A stretch of 64,000 nucleotides of DNA. Source: Verrucomicrobiaceae bacterium. Lineage in GTDB: Bacteria > Verrucomicrobiota > Verrucomicrobiia > Verrucomicrobiales > Verrucomicrobiaceae. Shown here in pieces: positions 1 through 8,029 of this stretch. The translations under genes and the position numbers were made by a program. The DNA is taken from positions 1 through 64,000 of the forward strand of contig JAIBCL010000008.1 in NCBI GenBank assembly GCA_019694165.1, in the 5' to 3' direction. Under the pieces are notes generated by a model. That model did not search any database. It was not told the origin of the DNA and was given only the letters and a program-made list of their open reading frames with translations. Within the stretch, counting starts at the first letter, position 1, and each line of letters opens with the position of its first letter.

Positions 1-163
1 CAAGCGCCTCGACCTCGTATTGCGGCAACAGCTTGCTCAACTCCTCCGCGGAAGGAGGCACCCATTTGAAGCCGCCACCCTGCGTGCGCTGATAACCCGT
101 CGGCGTCGGGCCGGGATTCGGCGGAGGCGGATCGGGTGCTGGCATGGCGGGTTCGTCGGGCAT
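1..163 (-). CDS. Ser/Thr protein kinase, N-terminal fragment (runs off the window)
   Basis: Reading leftward from an ATG at 161-163, the frame stays open to base 1 and gives 54 residues. After a Pro-rich start it contains FKWVPPSAEELSKLLPQYEV. The same layout (W-x-PP...L...LPQY followed by LGRGGMGAVY) begins the complete kinase at 39599-43282, so this is very probably the leader just before the glycine-rich loop of a second receptor-type kinase. No catalytic residue is inside the window. A second in-frame ATG at 143-145 is an alternative start, and neither has a clear ribosome binding site. It diverges from the phosphofructokinase gene across about 270 bp in which I see no other gene. Confidence 0.7.
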   Translation of the reverse strand, partial: MPDEPAMPAPDPPPPNPGPTPTGYQRTQGGGFKWVPPSAEELSKLLPQYEVEAL

Positions 164-432
164 CGGGAGGAACGGAAGGGCAATAAGAGGCAGGAGGCGC
201 GGTTTTATCGAACATGAACCTATGGAGGCAAGTGGAATCTCCGCCACAAGGCCGGCGGACCGACCTTGCCCCTGCCCCGTATGCCGCAGCGAGTGCGCAT
301 GTCGCCCGATGGCGCGAGGCAGGATGCCGGCGCGCGGAAACGGCGGCTCCCGCGGCCTGCGGCGGACGCGGCGTGACTTCGCACTCGACTTGGCGCGCAC
401 GCTGCTCATTGATCACGCTCCCCAACTGAAGA

Positions 433-1818
433 ATGAAACGAATCGGAATCCTCACCGCGGGCGGTGACACGCCCGCTCTCAATGCCACCATCCAAGGCGC
501 CGTGGTGCGCGCCAACCAGCTCAAGGTCGAAATTTACGGCCTCATCAAGGGCTTCAACAGCCTCTTCAATCCGCGTGTGCCGCACGTGCATCTCAATCCG
601 CTCTACCAGGACATCCCGGAGCTCGATCCCACCAAAGGCGGCACGCTGCTCGGCTCCTCGCGTGACTTTGTCGATCCCGACAAGAAGGAGGACCTCGACA
701 TGGTCGTGGGCCGCCTGGAGAAGCTCGGCATCGAGGGCCTCATCTGCGTCGGCGGTGACGGGACGCTCAATGGACTGCAGCCGCTGGCCGAGCGACTGCC
801 GACCGTGCTGGCGCCGAAGACGATCGACAACGACCTGGGTCTCAACTACCCGAGCGAGCCGGATGAGTTTGTGCGCAAACCGCGGGAGGACGGCAAGGGC
901 TTCAACTACGAGCGGCTGGAGTCCCGGGCGACCTTCGACCTGAACAACATCGTGAACTACGCCACGCCGGGCTACGCGACGGCGGTCTTCGTCTCCGCCT
1001 CAGGCGTGGAGCGGCTGCGCACCACGGCGGAGAGCCACCGGCGCATCTGCATCGTCGAGGTGATGGGCCGCCATGCCGGCTACATCGCGCTGGGCTCCGC
1101 GTATGGCAGGCCCGACATCATCCTCGTGCCCGAGCACCCGCTGAACATGGAGCATCTCGTGGAGCGGGTGAAACAAATCTACGACCTGCAGAAAAACGTC
1201 GTCATCGTCTGCGGCGAGGGCATCGTCGATGAAAACGGAGTCGAACTCGGCGATGAGGTGAAGACCTACGATCCCGCCGGGAACGTGCAGCTCTCCGGCG
1301 CGTCCGAAGCCCTGCGCGCCCGCCTCATCAAGGCCATCGGCGACAAGTACTTCCAGGACTACCGCCGCGGCGAGTCGGCACGCGAGGCCATCTTCACGCG
1401 CAAAGTGGGCCACACTCAGCGCGGCGGCCGCCCCATCTTGTTCGACCGTTTTTACGGCGCGCAGCTTGGCGCGAAGGCCGTGGAGATGCTCGTCGAGGGA
1501 CGCAACAACGCGGTCTCCATCCTGCAATACAACGCCAACGACGGCTTCCACGTCGAGGGTTACGACGCGAACCGCTTCCGTGACCGCTGGGGCCTCATCC
1601 ATGCGCGGCCGATGCATCCGTCGTTCTACGATCCGCATCTGATGAAGCCCTCACGCACCGGAATCGACTACCTGATGCCCATCTTCACGGACGCCATTGG
1701 CGAGGATGACATGGAGCACATGCGCCAGACGCTCTTTGCCGCCGGCAATCTCTCGCAGCCGTATCACTCCATCAATACGGACATCAACAAGCGCATCCGC
1801 TACCTGACGGAGGGCTGA
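433..1818 (+). CDS. 6-phosphofructokinase, PFK-A superfamily
   Basis: This 461-residue enzyme phosphorylates fructose 6-phosphate in glycolysis. The family landmarks are all present: GGDTPALN at 10-17, GGDGT at 107-111, PKTIDND at 128-134 and MGRHAG at 211-216. The Gly in GGDG (Gly104 of the E. coli enzyme) normally goes with ATP as phosphoryl donor, whereas the Lys in PKTIDND (Gly in E. coli) is typical of pyrophosphate enzymes. The Gly/Lys mixture is known from plant and trypanosomatid ATP enzymes, so ATP is the better guess but the donor is not certain. The protein is longer than the E. coli enzyme (about 320 residues). It stands alone and the next gene converges on it from the minus strand. 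Confidence 0.95.
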   Translation: MKRIGILTAGGDTPALNATIQGAVVRANQLKVEIYGLIKGFNSLFNPRVPHVHLNPLYQDIPELDPTKGGTLLGSSRDFVDPDKKEDLDMVVGRLEKLGIEGLICVGGDGTLNGLQPLAERLPTVLAPKTIDNDLGLNYPSEPDEFVRKPREDGKGFNYERLESRATFDLNNIVNYATPGYATAVFVSASGVERLRTTAESHRRICIVEVMGRHAGYIALGSAYGRPDIILVPEHPLNMEHLVERVKQIYDLQKNVVIVCGEGIVDENGVELGDEVKTYDPAGNVQLSGASEALRARLIKAIGDKYFQDYRRGESAREAIFTRKVGHTQRGGRPILFDRFYGAQLGAKAVEMLVEGRNNAVSILQYNANDGFHVEGYDANRFRDRWGLIHARPMHPSFYDPHLMKPSRTGIDYLMPIFTDAIGEDDMEHMRQTLFAAGNLSQPYHSINTDINKRIRYLTEG

Positions 1819-1842
1819 TCCGTCCCCGGCGGAAGGACCACA

Positions 1843-3267
1843 TCACTGCCCGGGCTTTGCCGGTGCCGGCGTGATCGCCAGCGGCGCCAGCATCTTTTTG
1901 AGCTGCGAGATCGTCCCCGCATGACGCTCGTCACCCGCGAGATTTGCGAACTCATGCGGATCGGCGTCGTGGTCGTAAAGCTCGACCCCGTCGCGGCCTC
2001 CGTTCCACTCGGTGTAACGCCAGCGCGGGGTGCGGATGCTGCGGCCCCAGAACTCGGCGTCCGTCCCCCGGCGCGCCTCGGTGACGACGGCTTCGTGCGC
2101 GATGGCGGCGGGATCGTTCAGCAGCGGCCGGAGGCTTTTGCCTTCGATCTGCGCGGGCGCGGGCACGCCCGTGAGATCGCAGAGCGTGGGAAAGAGATCC
2201 AGCAGCTCCACGAGGCCTGCGCTGTGCCGCCCGTTGCCGCCGGCACCCGGTGCGCGGATGATGAAGGGCACGCGGGCGCATTCCTCGAAGAGGCTTCGCT
2301 TGTGCCACAGGCCGTGCTCTCCGAGGTGCCAGCCGTGATCGCTCATGAAGATGACGATGGTGGACTCCGAGAGGCCGAGGCGCTGCACGGCATCCAGCAC
2401 ACGGCCGGCCTGCGCGTCCATGAAACTCACGGTGGCGAGGTAGGCGCGGATGGCCGCGCGCCGCTGGTCCGGCGTGGTGGTGATGGCGTAGCCCGGCACC
2501 GCGCCATTGCGCGCGGGTGGGGGGATGTCGTCCACATCGTCCGCCGGCTCGTCGGGAAGCTTGATCGCATCGAAGGGATACAGATCAAAGTACTTTGCCG
2601 GTGCGACGAGCGGCAGATGCGGGCGGTGGAAGCCGACAGCCAGGAAAAACGGCCTGGCAGCATCACGCCTCTCCAGCCACTCGACGGCGGTGCGGGCGAA
2701 GTTCCCGTCCACGAGATCGTCGTCGGAGCACTCGGTCTCCTGCCAGCCGATGCCTTTCTTTTTCCCGGTTTCCACCTTCACCGCGCTCGCCCGCGCCTTC
2801 GGATAGGGACGCTCGTCCTTGAATGGCGTGCCGAAGTCCCACGCCCGGGGATCGTCCATGCTCTCATCACCCGACGGCACGCCGAGATGGAAGATTTTTC
2901 CGCAGCGCGCGGTGGCATAGCCGTGCTCGCGGAACCAGCGCGGCAGGGTCATCACGCCGGGGATGTTCTGGTAGAGACTGTCTTCGTTGTTTGTCACCCT
3001 GGTGGTGCGCGGCCTCATGCCGGTGAGAAACGAGGAGCGCGAGGGATTGCAGTGCGGGAACTGGCAGTATGCGCGCTCAAAAAGAACGCCGTGCTTCGCC
3101 AGCCCGTCGATGTTCGGCGTCTTTGCGATCCCTTCGCCATAGCAGCCGAGGCGCGCGTTGAGATCGTCGGACACGATCAGCAGCACATTGGGCGGCGCGG
3201 CGGCGTGCAGCCACGCGGAGGATACGAAGGACGAAATGAGAAGACAAAAATTGACGCGGAGTTTCAT
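1843..3267 (-). CDS. Secreted sulfatase, Cys-type (iduronate-2-sulfatase-like)
   Basis: A 474-residue type I sulfatase that should hydrolyse sulfate esters, probably on a polysaccharide, outside the cytoplasm. An N-terminal signal peptide ends near HAAAPP (residue 25). The metal-binding SDD is at 33-35 and the formylglycine motif CNPSR is at 73-77, so C73 needs conversion by a formylglycine-generating enzyme that is not encoded here. The GKIFHLG segment and overall order resemble iduronate-2-sulfatase-like members, but the substrate cannot be read from sequence. The start codon overlaps the stop of the upstream hydrolase (ATGA at 3264-3267), indicating translational coupling and a shared mRNA. 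Confidence 0.93.
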   Translation of the reverse strand: MKLRVNFCLLISSFVSSAWLHAAAPPNVLLIVSDDLNARLGCYGEGIAKTPNIDGLAKHGVLFERAYCQFPHCNPSRSSFLTGMRPRTTRVTNNEDSLYQNIPGVMTLPRWFREHGYATARCGKIFHLGVPSGDESMDDPRAWDFGTPFKDERPYPKARASAVKVETGKKKGIGWQETECSDDDLVDGNFARTAVEWLERRDAARPFFLAVGFHRPHLPLVAPAKYFDLYPFDAIKLPDEPADDVDDIPPPARNGAVPGYAITTTPDQRRAAIRAYLATVSFMDAQAGRVLDAVQRLGLSESTIVIFMSDHGWHLGEHGLWHKRSLFEECARVPFIIRAPGAGGNGRHSAGLVELLDLFPTLCDLTGVPAPAQIEGKSLRPLLNDPAAIAHEAVVTEARRGTDAEFWGRSIRTPRWRYTEWNGGRDGVELYDHDADPHEFANLAGDERHAGTISQLKKMLAPLAITPAPAKPGQ

Positions 3268-4397
3268 GGTCGTGGGGCTTTGTTCTGCCAGTATTCGAGG
3301 AACTGCTGCATCACGGCGCTCTTCATGTCTTTCTCTCCGGCATAATCAGCGATGGACCTGCCGAAGTAGTGGCTGATCCAGCCTTCGACAATCCCGCCGC
3401 CGCCGCGCATGAACTCATCCAGCTCGGCCAGCGAGCAGTTCAGCGGGAATATCTCTTCCACCACCATCGGCTTGCCCACATCGTACACTTTCAACGCCGC
3501 CAGCGCCTCCTTCACCTTCCCCGCCTGCGGATAGAAATGTACGGAGACAAAATCAAGATGCCCGGCAGCCGCCGGCGCGTAAAAGACGGGCTTCGCATTC
3601 GGCCACACCATCGCCCACGGTATGACCCCCACGGTGATGAGATGCTCCGGATCCACCTCGCGGATCGCCTTCGTCATCCGCGCCACCCAAGCGGCGGCGA
3701 TGTCCCGCTGCGCGCGGCCGCCCGGCTTGTTGCTGATGCGCTGCACAAAGTACAAGCCGCCCAGTTCGCCCGTGAGCCACGGCGGCTCTCCAGGCTTCGC
3801 CTCGGTGACGACCGGCTCGTTCATGAGATCGTAGCAGAAAACGGCGGGGTGGCCCTTGCACGTCCGGGCCACCGCCCGCCAGAAGCGCGCCTGCACTTCC
3901 CAGCGCTGCTGCTCATCGAGTGCATCCAGCCAAACCGGCACCTTCGCCAGATGGTAGCAGCCGAGGCCGGTCACATCGAGGTAGAGGCCGGTCGCCTGCG
4001 CCAGGTCCAGCAGCTTGCGCAGACGCGCCAGCTCCTCGGGCCGCGTCCGGTCAGCGGCGGCCATGTAGGTGCCCAGTTGCAAATGCACGCGCACGACATT
4101 CGCCCCGAGCTTCTTCATCTCGCGGAAGTCCTCCTCGATGGCCGGCCATTTCTCTGCCCAATACTCTTCAAAAACCGTGTCGGACTCGCCCAGGTAATTG
4201 AATCCCCAAGGCACAAACCTGTCGCCCGATCGTTTCAGCACGAAGCTCGCGCCGTCCGCGCTGATTCCCACGGGCTCCAGCACTTGCGGCTGCAAATCCG
4301 CCGTCAGTCCCCGTGCCGCGAGCAGCAGCGACATCAGCACGCAGAAGGGAGAATACGAGGCGTGGAGATGCCTCCGGGCGATGTTCCATTTTCGCAT
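3264..4397 (-). CDS. Secreted GH5-like (cellulase-family) glycoside hydrolase
   Basis: A 377-residue TIM-barrel glycosidase. The open frame extends to 4580, but that part overlaps the next gene and is Arg-rich noise. ATG 4397 is chosen because a signal peptide follows at once (hydrophobic residues 17-30, cleavage near LTA-DL). The family catalytic pair is visible: acid/base E194 in LMNEPVV and the nucleophile at E314 or E315 in MVVEEIF. VRVHLQLGTY near 103-112 matches the conserved beta-strand Arg region. Substrate is unknown, with mannan or glucan most likely for the family. It overlaps the sulfatase downstream by four bases, so the two may attack the same sulfated glycan. Confidence 0.85.
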   Translation of the reverse strand: MRKWNIARRHLHASYSPFCVLMSLLLAARGLTADLQPQVLEPVGISADGASFVLKRSGDRFVPWGFNYLGESDTVFEEYWAEKWPAIEEDFREMKKLGANVVRVHLQLGTYMAAADRTRPEELARLRKLLDLAQATGLYLDVTGLGCYHLAKVPVWLDALDEQQRWEVQARFWRAVARTCKGHPAVFCYDLMNEPVVTEAKPGEPPWLTGELGGLYFVQRISNKPGGRAQRDIAAAWVARMTKAIREVDPEHLITVGVIPWAMVWPNAKPVFYAPAAAGHLDFVSVHFYPQAGKVKEALAALKVYDVGKPMVVEEIFPLNCSLAELDEFMRGGGGIVEGWISHYFGRSIADYAGEKDMKSAVMQQFLEYWQNKAPRP

Positions 4398-4479
4398 GAC
4401 ACATGAACGACCCGTCCGGCCTGACATATCGACATCGCAAACAACGCCGGTCCTGGCGACAGCGCGACGAACCGCCGGC

Positions 4480-5406
4480 TCATCTTGGCCTGCGCGGCGG
4501 CGCAGGAGGTGCGCCCGGATGCGTCCGTGGCGCAGCCGCCGGGTGCGGCGTCTCCGCGTGAATGGGCGGCGGTTCCGCACGAGGTGCTGGTCGCCCGGAA
4601 TGCTCCTGCGCTTCCTCGCGCCGCTGCCTCACCACCACATGCCGGAGGTTTGTGATCACGTCATCCGCGCGGCCCAGCGCGCGCCGCGCACGATCCCGCT
4701 CCGCCTCCGCGCTGCTCGCGTCGCTGCGTGCGCTGCTTGCATCGTTCGCGGCGCTCTCCAGCTCGCTCCGCGTGCTTGAAAGGCTGCGGTTCAACGCGTC
4801 ATTTCTCTGATTCAGCTCCCGGGCGCCGCGCTCGAGCTGGTCGTTCCGCCAGGCCGACTCCTCCGCGAATTCCCGCGCATCGCGCAGTTCTGTGTCCGTC
4901 GCCGCAAGCTGATTGCTCAATGCGGCCAGATTGCCCTCGAGCCGGGAGCGCTCCGCTTCGTGCGCAGACTTCTCGTCGTCGAGCCGCCGCTCCGCATCCG
5001 CCTGGCGCGCGGAGAGTTCCGCGATCTTCCGGCTCGCGGCGCCGGCAAGGCCCTCGTGGCGTTCCCTCCAGTCGGTGATCGCCAGCCGCAGCTCGCGCTC
5101 CTCGTCATCGGCCAGCGTCGCCGCATCCAGCAGTCGCTCCACCTGCGCCTCGCGCGCGACAAGGTTTGCCTTCACCTGCACGAGTTCATCCACGACGTCA
5201 CGCGCCAGCGCACGCGCCGCCGACGCCTCCCGCACGAGCCGCTCCCGCTGGGTTGTGGCCACGCACGCCTGATACACCGCCCCGCCGAACAACGGCACCA
5301 CCACGATGAGCAGACCCAGCAGCACGTTCTCAGCCCGCGTGCCGGGCGATGATTCACTTCTCTGCCGAGATTCGCATTTCAACCTTGGAGCCGGGAGGCT
5401 GGTCAT
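4480..5406 (-). CDS. Membrane-anchored coiled-coil protein of unknown function
   Basis: A 308-residue protein with no recognised family. A basic N-terminus is followed by one membrane helix at about 27-47 (NVLLGLLIVVVPLFGGAVY). Residues 55-265 are Glu/Arg/Ala-rich with heptad spacing, as expected for a long coiled coil. The last 40 residues are Pro/His-rich and unstructured. The architecture fits a structural or scaffold protein anchored in the inner membrane. It lies 82 bp upstream of the GH5-like gene in the same direction and may share its transcript, but nothing in it suggests a role in glycan use. Confidence 0.75.
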   Translation of the reverse strand: MTSLPAPRLKCESRQRSESSPGTRAENVLLGLLIVVVPLFGGAVYQACVATTQRERLVREASAARALARDVVDELVQVKANLVAREAQVERLLDAATLADDEERELRLAITDWRERHEGLAGAASRKIAELSARQADAERRLDDEKSAHEAERSRLEGNLAALSNQLAATDTELRDAREFAEESAWRNDQLERGARELNQRNDALNRSLSSTRSELESAANDASSARSDASSAEAERDRARRALGRADDVITNLRHVVVRQRREEAQEHSGRPAPRAEPPPIHAETPHPAAAPRTHPGAPPAPPRRPR

Positions 5407-5549
5407 GCGGCCTCAGACGCGACCATCAACCGCCGTATTCAAGCCGACCTCGCCAAGCACCAGGACCACTCTTGTCCCATCGGACGCCCTCGGACAAATG
5501 AGCACGGAGATCATTCGACGGACGAATGTCACTCCTCCACGAATCGCGC

Positions 5550-6911
5550 TTACGCCACGATGCCCTCGTGCACCTCGCCATACACATCGGTGAGGCGGAA
5601 GTTTCGTCCGGCGTAGCGATAGGTGAGTCGCGTGTGGTCGAGACCGAGCAGATGAAGAATGGTCGCGTGGAGATCGTGCGTCGGCATCGCATTCTCCACG
5701 GCGTCACCGCCGAGTTCATCGGTGGAGCCGTATCTCATGCCGCCTTTCACGCCGCCTCCGGCCATCCACATGGAGTAGCCGCGCGCCCAGTGGCCGCGAC
5801 CGCCGCCATTGTCTTCGTGCGAGGCGCGACCAAACTCGCCACCCCAGATGAGGAGCGTGTCTTTGAGCATGTCGCGCTGTTTCAGATCAGCGATGAGGCC
5901 GGCGATCGGTTTGTCGATGCTCTCCGCGCGCGCGGCAAAGGCTTCGCCGATCTTATTGTGGTGGTCCCAGCCGTTGCTCGTGAGCTGGATGAAGCGCACG
6001 CCTTTCTCCGCGAGCCGCCGCGCCATCAGGCACTGGCGGCCGAACTGCGAAGTCGCACCATCGTCGATGCCGTAGAGATCGAGGATGTGCTGCGGCTCGC
6101 CGTCGGTGTTGAAGACTTCAGGCACCGATGTCTGCATCTGAAAGGCCATCTCGTAGGACTGGATGACGCCTTCGAGTTCTGGATTCGCCGGATCGTGCTC
6201 GTCGATCAGCTTGCGATTGAGCCTCTGGATGAAGTCCACCTGCTTCCGCTGATCGGCCGCTGTGAGATGCTGATTGTAGAGATTCGGCACGCCACCACCG
6301 CCGCCGCTCAGTCGAGTGCCCTGAAACGTCGCTGGCAAAAACGCCGAGCCGTAATTCATCGCGCCGCCTTGATCGCTGATCGGATCGATCGTGACGAAAG
6401 CCGGCAGATCCTTCGCCTCCGATCCGAGCCCATACGCCACCCACGCACCGACCGAAGGCCGCACAAAGTTTTCACTGCCCGTGTGCAACGCCACCACGGC
6501 CTGCTGATGGCCGGGGTTCTTTGTCTGCACGCTGTTCAGCAGGCAGAGATCGTCCGCATGAGCCGACAGATTCGGAAACGCCTCCGAGATCATGATGCCG
6601 CTCTTGCCGCGCGGCTTGAAATCAAACTGCGGGGCGAGATAGCGACCACCCGCTTTCGCCGCCTTGGCCAGCTCCGGCTTGTAATCAAACGACTCCAGAT
6701 GGCTCGGTCCGCCATTCATGAACATGAAGATCACCCGCTTCGCTTTCGCCGGAAAATGCGACGGCTTCGGCGCGAGCGGATTGATGAACAGCGTCTTGTT
6801 TTTCTCCGCCGCCAAAGCCGAAAAAGCCAGCCAGCCGAATCCCGCGCCAGTGCGCTGGAGGATTTCGCGACGTGAGGTGAGGAAGTGGGTGTTGGAGCAG
6901 AAGTGTTTCAT
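5550..6911 (-). CDS. DUF1501 protein (sulfatase/alkaline-phosphatase-like fold), Tat-exported
   Basis: A 453-residue DUF1501 protein, a family abundant in planctomycetes and verrucomicrobia and related to the alkaline phosphatase/sulfatase fold, but lacking the C-x-P-S-R formylglycine motif. The start at 6911 is preferred over the longer frame to 6938 because SRREIL and a hydrophobic stretch follow within 25 residues, a twin-arginine signal. Family landmarks are FMNGGPSHLESFDYKP, GVRFIQL, WGGEFGR and the C-terminal HDLHATILHLLGLDH. These proteins are usually encoded next to a PSD1 protein. Here that partner is at 8030-10057, with one small gene and a 600-bp repeat-filled gap between them. Confidence 0.93.
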   Translation of the reverse strand: MKHFCSNTHFLTSRREILQRTGAGFGWLAFSALAAEKNKTLFINPLAPKPSHFPAKAKRVIFMFMNGGPSHLESFDYKPELAKAAKAGGRYLAPQFDFKPRGKSGIMISEAFPNLSAHADDLCLLNSVQTKNPGHQQAVVALHTGSENFVRPSVGAWVAYGLGSEAKDLPAFVTIDPISDQGGAMNYGSAFLPATFQGTRLSGGGGGVPNLYNQHLTAADQRKQVDFIQRLNRKLIDEHDPANPELEGVIQSYEMAFQMQTSVPEVFNTDGEPQHILDLYGIDDGATSQFGRQCLMARRLAEKGVRFIQLTSNGWDHHNKIGEAFAARAESIDKPIAGLIADLKQRDMLKDTLLIWGGEFGRASHEDNGGGRGHWARGYSMWMAGGGVKGGMRYGSTDELGGDAVENAMPTHDLHATILHLLGLDHTRLTYRYAGRNFRLTDVYGEVHEGIVA

Positions 6912-6913
6912 GA

Positions 6914-7429
6914 TTAGTCGTTCAATCGCTTGGTCCATTGGCCCGTTTCAGCGTTATATGCCCAGGCGAGAAACAGCTCCCTTGGATCATATACAACCAT
7001 GTCAAAATGATCGTCCATCCGCTCATAACGGAGGAGCCTGGGAATGGTGAGATGGCGATCGACTTCAGCCAATGAAGACGGAAGAGAACCGGTCGCCGCG
7101 AGGTAGCCGTCCACCCTCCTGGCAACTTCAATGCCAGATTTTTTTGCACGCCCAATCTCCCACTCGCAAAGTCGCTCTCCTAGACCACAACTGATGAATG
7201 CCGCTAACGCAATGCCGACGACCCAGCCGAGTGGCCTTAATGACAACCAGCCATTCGACCTGACGGTCAACATTGCATACAGCAGAGTCGCAACACCGAG
7301 CGGCATCCATATCCAAACTCCAACAGCGGTCACGACAAACCATTGAGCGACGCCACCGAGTCCAAAGTACGCCGCAACTAGCACGACGAGCGTTGCACAA
7401 CAGCAGGCGATCGCGGTTTTCCCTGTCAT
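6914..7429 (-). CDS. Small membrane protein of unknown function
   Basis: A 171-residue protein, not recognised. The first 85 residues form about three membrane helices (near 7-27, 30-55 and 65-84), followed by a soluble tail of about 85 residues containing LPSSLAEVD and ending GQWTKRLND. A GGGAG sequence about nine bases upstream of the ATG is a plausible ribosome binding site. It ends 3 bp before the start of the DUF1501 gene, so the two are probably translated from one mRNA. Its position between the DUF1501 gene and its usual PSD1 partner is unusual. It uses fewer GC-ending codons than its neighbours, which hints at separate acquisition, but this was not computed. Confidence 0.7.
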   Translation of the reverse strand: MTGKTAIACCCATLVVLVAAYFGLGGVAQWFVVTAVGVWIWMPLGVATLLYAMLTVRSNGWLSLRPLGWVVGIALAAFISCGLGERLCEWEIGRAKKSGIEVARRVDGYLAATGSLPSSLAEVDRHLTIPRLLRYERMDDHFDMVVYDPRELFLAWAYNAETGQWTKRLND

Positions 7430-7468
7430 ACCTCGAACTCCCGTGTCGATACGCCTAATCTCAGAAGC

Positions 7469-7742
7469 AAGCCGGAGGCTTGCCAGACATTAGCCGGTGG
7501 TGAAGCGAGGCTCTGCGAGCGAAAACCACCGGATGCAAACCGAAAAACCGAACCGTGGTGATTAGCGCTTCCCGGAGGGACGCAGGAAAGACGCGCACCG
7601 TCACAAAACATCGCAGACCACGAACGCTCCCTTCCGGCGTCCGTCCAGGACGCACCCTTGGAATCGGGTGCCGCTCCCGCATCGGCATCCGGTGGTTCCG
7701 CTTCGCTCCACCACCGGCTACCATCCGCCAAGCCTCCGGCTT
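7469..7742. repeat. 274-bp MITE-like element with long terminal inverted repeats
   Basis: The left end (7469-7536, beginning AAGCCGGAGGCTTG) and the right end (7685-7742) are inverted copies of each other over nearly 60 bp. The shared blocks are AAGCCGGAGGCTTG, AGCCGGTGGTGRAGCGA and ACCACCGGATGC. The 150-bp centre has no gene. Similar AGCCGGTGGT sequences are dispersed between genes in planctomycete and verrucomicrobial genomes as far as I recall. It occupies part of the 600-bp gene-free stretch 7430-8029, together with the element at 7780-7951. Confidence 0.8.
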
Positions 7743-7779
7743 GGAATTGCACGACTGATGTACGCGCACTCGAAAAAGT

Positions 7780-7951
7780 CCCCCTCACCCCAGCCCTCTC
7801 CCCAAGCGAGAGGGAGACGATGGCGCTGCCGCGCCAAACCAAGAAGCAGAGACACTTCTGACCCGTTGGACGCTCTTTGTATTCTTTCAAACAGCCGAGC
7901 GGCAGCTCGTCCTGCTCCCTCTCCCCTTGGGAGAGGGCTGGGGTGAGGGGG
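7780..7951. repeat. 172-bp inverted-repeat element (CCCTCACCCC type), copy 1
   Basis: The left end reads CCCCCTCACCCCAGCCCTCT and the right end is its reverse complement. Each end also contains its own small hairpin (CCCTCTCC...GGAGAGGG), giving a double-hairpin structure like paired REP elements. The left inner edge GAGGGAGACGA is shared with the copy at 10061-10234. A minus-strand open frame across this region only translates the repeat. No gene is seen in the rest of 7430-8029. Confidence 0.85.
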
Positions 7952-8029
7952 TGGTCCATCGTTCGCTCTGCCATGTCCAATCGCCGAGGATGTTCGATCA
8001 CTTCAATGGCAAAACATGTTCTCATAACC

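Noticed and set aside
1921-3345. 474-residue plus-strand frame opposite the sulfatase
   Set aside because: Antisense shadow of a gene with clear catalytic motifs in a high-GC region; no motif of its own.
3264-4580. Longer start (4580) for the GH5-like hydrolase
   Set aside because: The extra 61 residues are Arg-rich, overlap the coiled-coil gene and place the signal peptide internally.
7426-8025. 199-residue minus-strand open frame
   Set aside because: It only translates the repeat elements at 7469-7742 and 7780-7951 (for example PLTPALSQGERE and SLGERAGVRG) and has no protein-like composition.
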